Assembly: GCF_017068395.1 (NCBI RefSeq)
Contig: NZ_CP070614.1
Location: forward strand, 372,001 to 436,000
Source of the DNA: Rhodococcus pseudokoreensis
Lineage (GTDB): Bacteria > Actinomycetota > Actinomycetes > Mycobacteriales > Mycobacteriaceae
Reading direction: 5' to 3'
Length of the DNA stretch: 64,000 bases
The notes beneath the pieces were generated by a model. It saw only the letters and a list, made by a program, of their open reading frames with translations. It did no database searches and had not been told where the DNA came from. This document shows, piece after piece, positions 35,981-44,012 of the stretch (positions within the stretch are counted from its first letter, which is position 1; each line of letters begins with the position of its first letter). Both the position numbers and the translations under genes were made by a program.

Positions 35981-36514
35981 GTGATTTTCTTCGGACGCCG
36001 CGGCGGTCCCGCCCGGATGGTTCTGGCGATCGTGGCGGTCGGTGTACTCGGTCTGCTCACGTTCGTGGTGTTCAACCTCAACACCCGCCTCGACAACCAG
36101 CAGCGCGCCAACGTGACGAGCATCGCCGCTTCCCAGGCCATCGTCGACGTCAACGACAAAGTGACCGGCCAACTCCAGCAACTGACCGAGCTCACCCACA
36201 CGGCACAAACCGCGCTCGATGCCACCTCCGCGCTCGGTCCACTGCTGACGAAGTTGGATGAGGCGATCGCCCCGGCGGCGGCGATGCTGGCCAGCAGCAC
36301 CTCGGGTGCACAGATGACCAACGATCAGCTCACCAACATCCAGTCCATCCTCGGTGAGGTCCAGAACACCGTGCTCCCGTTGGTGTCCTCCGCGGAAGCG
36401 TTCGGGGAGCAAGGCAACCAGCTGCTGGTGATCGTGCAGGGGCTGGTGAGCGACCTGAAGGTCTCGGTCGAGGCGGCGAAGACGATCAACCAGATGCTTC
36501 CACTTCCCGGCTGA
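35981..36514 (+). CDS. single-pass membrane protein with helical exported domain 2
   Basis: 177 residues from GTG 35981, preceded by AGGAGAA. Short basic N-terminus (FFGRRGGPAR), transmembrane helix at about 13-31 (MVLAIVAVGVLGLLTFVVF), then helices such as VNDKVTGQLQQLTELTHTAQTALDATSALGPLLTKLDEA and LTNIQSILGEVQNTVLPLVSSAEA, ending INQMLPLPG. The positive-inside rule places the C-terminal domain outside. The LGPLLxxLD and terminal LPLP pieces recur in the fifth protein, indicating common descent. Confidence 0.75.
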   Translation: MIFFGRRGGPARMVLAIVAVGVLGLLTFVVFNLNTRLDNQQRANVTSIAASQAIVDVNDKVTGQLQQLTELTHTAQTALDATSALGPLLTKLDEAIAPAAAMLASSTSGAQMTNDQLTNIQSILGEVQNTVLPLVSSAEAFGEQGNQLLVIVQGLVSDLKVSVEAAKTINQMLPLPG

Positions 36515-36562
36515 GCACCCTTTCACCGTCGACGATCCGACACTACTTCCACTGGACGTGAT

Positions 36563-37270
36563 ATGCAGCAGCGCAACGATTTACCTCCCGACGCGTTCCC
36601 ACCCCGAGGTGTGACCAAATATCAGCGATTCGATGTGCCGGCGGCGGCGCTGCCCTACCGAAAAGGCACCAAGCCGCATCGGCCGGATGTGCTGGTGCCC
36701 GCGATCCCCGACGCGACCGGATTTTCGGTAGCAACCGAGTGGCTGGGCCGCCTCGCCGCGGTCATCGCCGTCGTCCTGTTCGCACTGGTGGTGGCCTCCA
36801 TCCACAAGGGGCTGCAGGTACAACACAGCGCGCGCACCGTCGTGGACAACTTCCGCCTCACCAACGACTTCTTCGCCCAACGCGCGGACCTGACCGCGCC
36901 CGCCACCGCCCGCAAACAACTCGACGAACTGACAGGAGTCTTGACCCAGCTCAACATTGCGACCGCGACCGACGTCGACCACCTCGACGCCCTCCTGCCG
37001 AACGCGCGCACGTTGCTCGCCGCCGGCCAAGGTGACACACAGATCGCCGGCCAGCTCGAGGGGGTCGCCACCACATTGCAGGGCTCGGCGGCATCCCTGC
37101 ACCAGATATCGGCAGGCGCGAACACGACCGTGACCGGCGTCGACAACGAACTCACCCAGGCACTCGACCTGGTGAACCAGCTCAACGCGGAACTCACCCG
37201 CACGACGAACAAGCTCGCGCTCGTTCCCGCCACCGACGCCTTCATTCCTGCCCCCGGAGGGAACCGATGA
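36563..37270 (+). CDS. single-pass membrane protein with helical exported domain 3
   Basis: 235 residues. A long proline-rich cytoplasmic N-terminus (about 57 residues, DLPPDAFPPRGVTKYQRFDVP), a transmembrane helix at about 60-80 (LAAVIAVVLFALVVASI), then helices (ARKQLDELTGVLTQLNIATATDVDHLDALLPNARTLLAAG; QLEGVATTLQGSAASLHQISAGANTTVTGVDNELTQALDLVNQLNAELTRTTNKL) ending FIPAPGGNR. It has the longest cytoplasmic part of the five, perhaps contacting a cytoplasmic partner. The stop overlaps the next start (ATGA). Confidence 0.75.
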   Translation: MQQRNDLPPDAFPPRGVTKYQRFDVPAAALPYRKGTKPHRPDVLVPAIPDATGFSVATEWLGRLAAVIAVVLFALVVASIHKGLQVQHSARTVVDNFRLTNDFFAQRADLTAPATARKQLDELTGVLTQLNIATATDVDHLDALLPNARTLLAAGQGDTQIAGQLEGVATTLQGSAASLHQISAGANTTVTGVDNELTQALDLVNQLNAELTRTTNKLALVPATDAFIPAPGGNR

Positions 37271-37914
37271 TCACCAGAAAGTTGTGGACCGCGATCGTAC
37301 TCGTGCTGGGTGCGGGGTCGGCGGTGGTTCTGTGCGCCCTCAACGGGTTCTTTCCCGCGCTGCGTGATGTGAGCGATCCGCTGGGGCGGCCGTCGAAACT
37401 CAGTCTCGAGCTGATCGATTCCGCAGGCCAATTCGACACCCTGACCGGGATTCTCGTCCCCAAGCACGCCCGGTTGGCCTCCGACATCCAGGCCCTGACG
37501 CCGCTCGCGAACGATCTCGAAGGACTCACCGACAAGGCCGGCGAACTCTCCGGTCAAGCCAAGACACTGAACGCCTCCACCAGTACCGTCAGCGAGATCG
37601 CGGCGCCGCTGCCCGACCTTATCGTGAAGGTGACCGGTCGTTCCGACACCGCGAGCCCGACGGTGGCCGGATTGTCCACGGCGGTGGGATCGGTGACCAC
37701 CCAGCTGGAGGCGATCAACCACGGACTGACCACCGTCCAGGGATCCCTCGGTGCGCTCGGCCCTAAAGCCTCCGCCATCTCTGCGACCCTCGCAATCGTT
37801 CGGGAAGAGGCCGCACACGTGCAGGAGTTCGGTCCCCTTCTCGCGGTAATCGGCCCCCCGGTCAATGACCTGAACCTCCCCGCCCTCGGTGTCGCACCCG
37901 CACCGCCCTCATGA
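37267..37914 (+). CDS. single-pass membrane protein with helical exported domain 4
   Basis: 215 residues. An N-terminal transmembrane helix begins almost at once (MITRKLWTAIVLVLGAGSAV), with no basic extension apart from TRK, so it could also be an uncleaved signal anchor. The exported part is helical (DIQALTPLANDLEGLTDKAGELSGQAKTLNASTSTVSEIAAPLPDL; GLSTAVGSVTTQLEAINHGLTTVQGSLGALG) and ends in a proline-rich tail (LPALGVAPAPPS) that may meet the cell wall. It is coupled by overlap to protein 3. Confidence 0.75.
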   Translation: MITRKLWTAIVLVLGAGSAVVLCALNGFFPALRDVSDPLGRPSKLSLELIDSAGQFDTLTGILVPKHARLASDIQALTPLANDLEGLTDKAGELSGQAKTLNASTSTVSEIAAPLPDLIVKVTGRSDTASPTVAGLSTAVGSVTTQLEAINHGLTTVQGSLGALGPKASAISATLAIVREEAAHVQEFGPLLAVIGPPVNDLNLPALGVAPAPPS

Positions 37915-37966
37915 CCGCCCGCACCGGCTTGTGGCCGACCACTGAGCGAGTGAAAGGCAGAACTTG

Positions 37967-38491
37967 ATGTTTCGGCTCTCCTGGGCGATCGCCCTGTCCT
38001 TTACCATTGCGGTTCTCGCTGGCATTCTGATCGTGACGCGCGATCTGAGTATCTCGAACGACATCTTCAAAGACGGAGTGGCACAAGCGAAGATCGTCGA
38101 TGGCACCACCGACCAGGCACTGGACGGTGCGCAGCAGTTGCCCCCCGCTGATCAGGCCCTCCACGAGGGTTTACCCCAGGTGGTGGGGGTACTCGACTCC
38201 CTCGCTAGAGCCGACCAGACTCTGGGTTCGCTCGGTGGTCACTTGCAGTCTCTGGGGGACGCCTTGAAGTCCGCGGACGCCCCGCTCGGCGGGATCATCG
38301 ATGCCGGCCAGTCAGCGACCGATCAGGCGAACGCGGCGGCCGCCCCGGCGGCGGAGATCGTGAACACGCTGTCCGCGGCTGATACGAAGGTTCAAGCCTT
38401 GGGCCCGTTGCTCGACCAGTCCCTCGCCCTCAGCCAGACGATTGACTCGAAACTGCGCATCGCGCTCCCCCTGCCGAAAGTAGGAAACTGA
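37967..38491 (+). CDS. single-pass membrane protein with helical exported domain 5
   Basis: 174 residues from ATG 37967 behind GAAAGG. Transmembrane helix at about 4-24 (LSWAIALSFTIAVLAGILIV), then helical repeats (QTLGSLGGHLQSLGDALKSADAPLGGIIDAG; AEIVNTLSAADTKVQALGPLLDQSLALSQTIDSKL) ending RIALPLPKVGN. The LGPLL and terminal LPLP motifs are shared with protein 2. It is the last gene of the operon; a hairpin terminator follows 26 bases later. Confidence 0.75.
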   Translation: MFRLSWAIALSFTIAVLAGILIVTRDLSISNDIFKDGVAQAKIVDGTTDQALDGAQQLPPADQALHEGLPQVVGVLDSLARADQTLGSLGGHLQSLGDALKSADAPLGGIIDAGQSATDQANAAAAPAAEIVNTLSAADTKVQALGPLLDQSLALSQTIDSKLRIALPLPKVGN

Positions 38492-38516
38492 GGTCCGACG
38501 ACCCATACGCAGTCCG

Positions 38517-38537
38517 AGAGGCCGCCCACAGGCCTCT
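38517..38537 (+). terminator. hairpin after the membrane-protein operon
   Basis: AGAGGCC and GGCCTCT, a perfect 7-bp stem, flank the loop GCCCACA, starting 26 bases after the stop of the last operon gene. No T-run follows, as is common in actinomycetes. It marks the end of the operon begun at 34342. Confidence 0.55.
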
Positions 38538-39025
38538 TAGCCTTAAGCCCGAATTCGTGGATCGGTGATCTCGGTGGTTCTCCCCGGTCGGATTATTGGT
38601 GATGTCGACGGGCGATGCTGTTGGTGGGCGTGGTTGATCTGCTGACCGGGTTGTCAGCTCATCCACGTTGGGTGTTCTGAGCTGGGGACGTTGTGGCCGG
38701 GTTTGTCGGATCAGGCGACGCAGGTGACGTACCGACTGTTCAAGGCCGATTTCGATGTCATGGATCAACTTGTCACGAATCTGGGCGCGAAATCCCGGTC
38801 GCATTTGATTACCGCGGCTTTGACCGGATAGTGCTTCGACGATGGCGATGTGGCAGCGGCGGGGGAGTAGCGCGGGTGGTGCTGAGCACCTATTCGCGAC
38901 CACCCCACTTCACTGGCGCGACCGATCGGGAAACGGAGTACGTTGCACCGCGGTGTTTCATCGCCCTCGAGGGGCGCTTGCGGCTCGAGGATTCGGGCGC
39001 CGAGGAGATGGCAGATCTCGAGGGC
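38538..39025. other. remnant region before IS630 copy 3
   Basis: No intact gene. On the plus strand a short frame ending at 38831 reads LSDQATQVTYRLFKADFDVMDQLVTNLGAKSRSHLITAALTG, which looks like the tail of a real protein that I cannot name. The IS630 copy begins at 39026 inside what may have been a further open frame. Confidence 0.4.
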
Positions 39026-40203
39026 TAAAGATGTTTCGGTAATTGAGTGAGTGGTGGTCATAGGGAAAGCCCGGTGTGGTTGAGGAAGCTGTGGCACAGG
39101 TCGTAGTTGGTGCCGACTCGGGTCAGCCCGGTCTCGGTCGCGATGCGGACCTCGTCGAGGATATCGGGGCACAGGTTGGCCAGTTCGGTGGATTTCACGT
39201 TGCCCCAGACTTGTTCGATGGGATTGAGCTCGGGGCATACGCCGGGAGGCGTTCGACGTGGAGCCAGTCGCGTTGGGTGGCCAGCCATGCGGTCATCGCC
39301 CGGGACCGGTGGGCCATGAGCCCGTCCCAGATCAGGATGATCTTCTCACCGGCGAAGTGGGTGCGTAGCTCGGTGAGGAACTCGATGAGCTTGCCGGTGT
39401 TGTAGGCGCCGTCGGTCATGGAGAACACGAACGCGCTGCGGCTGCGGTCGGGGCGATAGGCCAGGACCCCGGCCATGGACATGCGTTTGAAAGGAGAATC
39501 GGTGATGCAGAATCGGTGTCACACCTTTGGGCGCCCAGGTTGCACGGACCACCGGGAGCAGCGACACGCCGCTTTCGTCCTGGAAGCAGATCCATGCACC
39601 TCGGCGCCGCGCTTTTTTATCCGCGGCCAGTCGTTCTCGTGCCAGGCGACGATGGCATCCTCGTCGCGTTCGACGGCCCGCCTGCGGGACGCTGGCGGCT
39701 CCAGCCCAACCGGGTCCGCAGGATCGTCCATGTCTGGGTGGGTCCGTAGGTCACGCCGGTGAGCCTGTCGATCACTTTCGCGACCCGGCCCAGGGTCCAT
39801 ACCCCGGTCGCGAAACCGTGAGCTTGGGGTCCTTTGAGCAATTCCTCTCGGATCACCTCGATCTGGACGTCGTCGAGGCGGGCCGGCGTCCCGCACGACC
39901 GGCACCTTCCAACGCCTCACTGTCGCCCTCGGTCCACTGTCGATGCCAGCGTGAGGCGGTCTGCTGGGAGACCTCCAACTCGACCGCGACATCCACCTGT
40001 CGTCGTCCTGCGGCGAACATCTCCGCAGCCCGCATCCTGCGATCACGCAACGCCCCGAGATCACGGCGACCACTGCGCTGCTTGATTTTTCCGACGCCAG
40101 ACCTCTTGCCCGAACCGGTTCCCTTCCCTGCCATCCAGCAATGATCAAGCAGCACGCCACAAATCACATGCAACGACACACCCTATTACCGAAATATCTT
40201 TAA
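39026..40203 (-). pseudogene. IS630-family element, copy 3, decayed
   Basis: Same ends as the pair at 25.8-28.1 kb (TAAAGATGTTTCGGTAAT and ATTACCGAAATATCTTTA) and same organisation, but with many substitutions and several indels. The DDE domain is cut between YAP and SSIPSNKSG near 39240, a frame change follows HHRFS near 39.49 kb, and the A7 run is shortened (TTTTTT at 39613-39618). It therefore cannot make a full transposase. The divergence shows it is an older insertion than the tandem pair. Confidence 0.82.
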
Positions 40204-40297
40204 TGCGACGTCGGTGCGGTCGTCCTCGAGTTGTCACTGATTTCTGGGGCAATTTTCCCGAGACGGAACTTGTCAAGGTGTTTGAGTCCAACGGGTG

Positions 40298-40647
40298 TTA
40301 CGCGGCGGGCTGATCCGCGTCGGGTTCGGCCTCCTCGGACTCGGCGACGGGCTGGTTGATCCAGACGTCGGTCGGCAGGTCGAGGATCTTCGGGGTACCA
40401 GTTGTGCCGAACCGCTCGGGATGCGCGAGCCGGGCCGCAGCAAGCACCGCAGCGCGTTCGTCGGCCTTGTGCGCCGCCAGTCCGAAGTGCACGTCGGCGG
40501 GGGTGTGCAGGCCTATGCCGGTATGGCGATGTTCGTGGTTGTACCAATGGACGAACGAGTCCATGAACTCTCGTGCGTCGCGGATGGACCCGAACCGCTC
40601 CGGGAACGCCGGGCCGTACTTGAGGGTCTTGAACAGTGACTCCGAAT
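40298..40647 (-). pseudogene. IS3-family transposase OrfB, C-terminal part
   Basis: The minus strand runs ESLFKTLKYGPAFPERFGSIRDAREFMDSFVHWYNHEHRHTGIGLHTPADVHFG and ends DADQPAA at 40298. The initial E is the catalytic glutamate of the DDE triad (NDNPYSE). The rest of the gene lies at 44013-44703, on the other side of RIT element 3. Confidence 0.88.
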
Positions 40648-40669
40648 TATCTCGAATTCGAGATAATTC
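40644..40669. repeat. 26-bp perfect palindrome at the RIT 3 left junction
   Basis: GAATTATCTCGAA is followed by its exact reverse complement TTCGAGATAATTC. It overlaps the target-derived CCGAAT (40642-40647) and precedes the first RIT repeat ATTATGCCG at 40672. The right junction has no such spacer. Confidence 0.9.
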
Positions 40670-40671
40670 AG

Positions 40672-40765
40672 ATTATGCCGGGTGTGTGATTATGCCGAGC
40701 AGGAACGTTCGGGAGCGGGTTCGTGCTGGTCGGAGGACTGCCGGGGGCGAATCGTTCGGCATAAT
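40672..40765. repeat. RIT 3 terminal inverted repeat, left
   Basis: Contains ATTATGCCG at 40672 and 40688 and the inverse CGGCATAAT at 40757-40765. The block GGGTTCGTGCTGGTCGGAGG in its centre is exactly shared with the right repeat. Confidence 0.9.
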
Positions 40766-40820
40766 CACGTAGCCGATTGATGCTTACTCTGTACAGATTT
40801 TTCGTTCAGAGGAGGCCGAG

Positions 40821-42011
40821 ATGAAGAAGCGACAGTCGGTAATCGATTCTGGTCCACTTTCGTTGTATGCATTGGGGTTTGGGAAGAAGCTCGAAAGCAG
40901 GGGCTATGCACCGGACTCGGTTCGTTGGAGGTTGCGGCAGCTCGCAGCACTGGATCGGTGGTTGCGCGAGCATCGTCTGGCCGCCGGCGATCTCGATGCC
41001 GCGTGCGTGGATCGGTTGGTTGCGGACCGACGGGCGGCGGGGCGAACGACATTGGTGGCAGTGGCGAACTTTTCGGTTCCGATCGCATATCTGCGCGAGA
41101 TCGGCGTTGTACCGGAGGTCTCATCGCAGTCGGATCCGGTCACACAGATTCTCGAGCGGTATCGCAGATATCTGGTCACCGAACGTGGTCTTGTCGCGAG
41201 TTCGATATCGGTCAACCTCCGTGTCGCCGAAGTCTTCTGCAGGAAACGAGATCTCCGGTTGGAGGAGCTGTCGGCAGCCGAGGTCACCGCCTATATTGTG
41301 GCGATCTCCACACGCTCGAGCATCGGGTGGTCGAAGAAGACGGTGAGTGCGTTGGCCTCGTTTCTGCGGTTCCTCCACGCCGTTGGCGTCACCGCCCAAC
41401 CGCTTGCCGCGGCATTGCCGAAGCTCGCCGGACACCGTCGCACCGTGCCATGTGAACTCGACGAATCAGATTTCGCACGCCTGCTCGGGGGCTGCGACTG
41501 CAGCCGCGACGTCGGGTTACGCGACTGTGCGATCTTGACGGTTCTCTGGCGGCTGGGACTGCGCCGTGCTGAAGTGGCCGGGTTGAGGGTCGATGACATC
41601 GACTGGCGGCGTGGTGAAATCACGATCCGAGGAAAAGGCAACCGCCACGAGCTTCTCCCGATCCCCATCGACGTCGGTGACGCAATCGTGCGGTACCTGC
41701 ACGATGGTCATCGTCGGGTCCCGCCGGGCTGCCGTGCGTTGTTCGTTCAGGTGAGAGCACCGGAGGGCGCGATGAGCCCCGACGGTGTGGGTGACGTGGT
41801 GGCACGCGTGTCCCGCCGCGTGGGACTACCCGCGATGAGTGCGCATCGGCTCCGGCACGGCACCGCGACCCAGCTGGTGCGCAACGGCGCGTCCTGGCCC
41901 GAGATCGCCCAGGTCATGCGGCACCGCACCGTCGCGGTCACTGCGTCCTATGCCACCGTCGACCCTGCGCTCACGAGCGAGTTGGCGCGCCCCTGGCCGG
42001 GTGCGCTATGA
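40821..42011 (+). CDS. tyrosine recombinase, RIT gene A
   Basis: 396 residues from ATG 40821 behind GAGGAGGCC-like bases. N-terminal part with two core-binding-like helical regions (SLYALGFGKKLESRGYAPDSVRWRLRQL; ERYRRYLVTERGLVASSISVNLRVAEVF), then the catalytic domain with LWRLGLRRAEVAGLRVDDIDW (Arg), AHRLRHGTATQLVRNGA (H-x-x-R) and VMRHRTVAVTASYATVD (His, Tyr). No damage seen. The stop overlaps the start of gene B. Confidence 0.9.
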   Translation: MKKRQSVIDSGPLSLYALGFGKKLESRGYAPDSVRWRLRQLAALDRWLREHRLAAGDLDAACVDRLVADRRAAGRTTLVAVANFSVPIAYLREIGVVPEVSSQSDPVTQILERYRRYLVTERGLVASSISVNLRVAEVFCRKRDLRLEELSAAEVTAYIVAISTRSSIGWSKKTVSALASFLRFLHAVGVTAQPLAAALPKLAGHRRTVPCELDESDFARLLGGCDCSRDVGLRDCAILTVLWRLGLRRAEVAGLRVDDIDWRRGEITIRGKGNRHELLPIPIDVGDAIVRYLHDGHRRVPPGCRALFVQVRAPEGAMSPDGVGDVVARVSRRVGLPAMSAHRLRHGTATQLVRNGASWPEIAQVMRHRTVAVTASYATVDPALTSELARPWPGAL

Positions 42012-42931
42012 CCGACGTTGCCGCCGCGGTCGACTCCTATCTCGCCATGCGTCGCGGTGTGGGCTTCGCGCTCGTCGATGCCGGATCGTTGTTGCCGGAC
42101 TTCGTCGGCTACCTGCACCACAACGGCGCTGAACATGTCAGCACCGAACTGGCCGTCGCATGGGCAATCCAGCCCGTGAACGCCGGGCCGATCTGGTGGC
42201 GTCAACGGCTGGGGATCGTGCGCGGCTTCGCCGAGTACCTGCGCACCATCGATCCGGACACCGAGGTGCCGCCACGTGACCTGCTACCGGCACGGCAGCA
42301 GCGGGTTGCGCCGTACTTGTATTCCGCCGCCGACATCGCGGCGCTGATGGCGGCCGCCCGGGCCCTGAACCCGCCGCTGCGTGCCGCGACCTACGAGACG
42401 TTCATCGGGTTGCTTTCGGTCACCGGCCTACGACTGGGAGAAGCTCTCGCGCTCAACCGCGACGACCTGGACAAGAAGCGATTACTGCTCATTGTCCGGC
42501 ACGCCAAGCGAGGAGGCCGAAATATACCTTTGCACGAGACGACCTTTCGTGCCCTGCAACACTATTTCGAGGGTGTCGACCGTTGCTTCCCGCAACCCGT
42601 GTCACCGTCGGTATTCGTTTCGATCCGAGGCACTCGGATGAACAAAGACTCGATACACGCGACGTTTCCCGCCCTGATCGACAGGGCCGGGCTGACCGGG
42701 CGCGGACAACGACCCCGGCCCCGGATTCACGACCTCCGTCATACCTTCGCGGTTCGCCAACTGGTCGACTGGCACCAACAGCACGCCGACGTCGATGCCC
42801 GAATACCACTGCTGTCGGCTGTTCTCGGGCACAGTGATCCCGCATCCACGTACTGGTATCTCGAAGCCGCACCCGAACTCTTCGCCATCGTCGGAAGGCG
42901 CCTCGAAGACTTCCTCGGAGAACTGCCATGA
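42008..42931 (+). CDS. tyrosine recombinase, RIT gene B
   Basis: 307 residues. The N-terminus (VDSYLAMRRGVGFALVDAGSLLPDFVGYLHHNGAEHVSTE) is homologous to the other B proteins and to the fragment at 14.2 kb. Catalytic motifs: VTGLRLGEALALNRDDLD, RIHDLRHTFAVRQLVDW and VLGHSDPASTYWYLEAAPE. ATGA overlaps join it to genes A and C, implying coordinated synthesis of all three proteins. Confidence 0.9.
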   Translation: MTDVAAAVDSYLAMRRGVGFALVDAGSLLPDFVGYLHHNGAEHVSTELAVAWAIQPVNAGPIWWRQRLGIVRGFAEYLRTIDPDTEVPPRDLLPARQQRVAPYLYSAADIAALMAAARALNPPLRAATYETFIGLLSVTGLRLGEALALNRDDLDKKRLLLIVRHAKRGGRNIPLHETTFRALQHYFEGVDRCFPQPVSPSVFVSIRGTRMNKDSIHATFPALIDRAGLTGRGQRPRPRIHDLRHTFAVRQLVDWHQQHADVDARIPLLSAVLGHSDPASTYWYLEAAPELFAIVGRRLEDFLGELP

Positions 42932-43917
42932 GCCCCCTCGCACCCACCCTGCAGAAGTTCTTCACTGACCGCCTTCTCACCCAACGGCAGGTCAGCCCGG
43001 CCACCGTCGCCGCCTACCGTGACACGTTCCGGCTGCTCCTCGGATTCATCGCCGACAGAAAGAAGCTCGCTCCGGCGAGCTTCGACTTCACCGACCTCGA
43101 CGCCCCGACGATCGGCGCGTTCCTCACCCATCTGGAAAACGAGCGGGGAAACAGCATACGGACCCGCAACGCCCGCCTCGCCGCGATCCATTCGCTGTTC
43201 AGGTTCGCCGCGCTCGAGCACCCCGAAAATGCCGAACTGATCTCGCGTGTCCTATCGATCCCACAAAAACGGTTTGATCGAGCAATCGTTGCGTTCCTCA
43301 CCAAAGAAGAGGCCGAGGCGATCCTCGCCGTTCCCGACCGAGACACCTGGATCGGTCGCCGCGACCACGCGCTCCTCACCGTCGCAGTCCAAACCGGTTT
43401 ACGTGTCGCCGAACTCACCGGTCTACGCCGCGAGGACGTGGTGCTGACAACCGGGCCTCACGTTCGATGTCGCGGCAAGGGCCGAAAACAGCGATCCACG
43501 CCTTTGACCGCCGGCGCCGTCACCACGCTGCGAGAGTGGTTGAAAGCACATGACGCCCAACCCGACTCCCCACTGTTCCCGAGCCGACATGGCACACCGC
43601 TGAGCACCGATGCCGTTGAATGGCTGGTGAACAAACACGCCACCGCCGCGGCATCTCACTGCCAATCGTTGGCGACCAGACGAATCACCCCTCACGTCCT
43701 TCGCCACAGCGCCGCGATGTTCTTACGCGAAGCAGGCGTCGACATCTCGGTGATCGCGCTGTGGCTCGGGCACGAAAGCATCGCCTCCACACAGATCTAT
43801 ATGCACGCCGACCTCGCGGTCAAGCAACGCGCCCTGGACAGGTCCACACCTCCAGAAGTGACTCCGAACCGCTACAGACCTTCCGACTCACTGCTTGCCT
43901 ACCTCGACACACTCTGA
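42928..43917 (+). CDS. tyrosine recombinase, RIT gene C
   Basis: 329 residues, closest in layout to XerC/D-type integrases. A SAM-like N-terminal domain (FFTDRLLTQRQVSPATVAAYRDTFRLLLGFI) is followed by VQTGLRVAELTGLRREDV (Arg), ITPHVLRHSAAMFLREAGVD (H-x-x-R) and WLGHESIASTQIYMHAD (His, Tyr). The gene ends exactly at the inner edge of the right inverted repeat (stop 43915-43917). Confidence 0.9.
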   Translation: MSPLAPTLQKFFTDRLLTQRQVSPATVAAYRDTFRLLLGFIADRKKLAPASFDFTDLDAPTIGAFLTHLENERGNSIRTRNARLAAIHSLFRFAALEHPENAELISRVLSIPQKRFDRAIVAFLTKEEAEAILAVPDRDTWIGRRDHALLTVAVQTGLRVAELTGLRREDVVLTTGPHVRCRGKGRKQRSTPLTAGAVTTLREWLKAHDAQPDSPLFPSRHGTPLSTDAVEWLVNKHATAAASHCQSLATRRITPHVLRHSAAMFLREAGVDISVIALWLGHESIASTQIYMHADLAVKQRALDRSTPPEVTPNRYRPSDSLLAYLDTL

Positions 43918-44012
43918 ATTATGCCGAACCGTTCAGCCCGCGGTAGTCCTCCGACCAGCACGAACCCGCCCATTCGGGTTCGGGCTCGGCATAATCACAC
44001 ACCCGGCATAAT
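43917..44012. repeat. RIT 3 terminal inverted repeat, right
   Basis: Inverted partner of 40672-40765. It ends CCCGGCATAAT at 44012, immediately followed by CCGAATAGGGG of the interrupted IS3 gene. Confidence 0.9.

Larger units (their letters stand above)
40648..44012 (+). mobile_element. RIT element 3, complete and apparently intact
   Basis: Three intact, overlapping tyrosine recombinase genes between inverted repeats of about 94 bp (40672-40765 and 43917-44012). The outer 29 bases, ATTATGCCGGGTGTGTGATT and ATGCCGAGC, match perfectly, and each end has three copies of ATTATGCCG. CCGAAT flanks the element on both sides (40642-40647 and 44013-44018). It interrupts an IS3-family transposase at the codon before the catalytic Glu and is antisense to it. 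This is the best candidate in the window for an active RIT. Confidence 0.92.

Noticed and set aside
34342..38491. A canonical mce operon
   Set aside because: The five membrane proteins lack the MCE/MlaD beta domain, and no YrbE-type permease gene is present.
35317..38491. Phage tape-measure or secretion-needle proteins
   Set aside because: No other phage or secretion genes nearby, and each protein has an N-terminal transmembrane anchor with a short helical domain.
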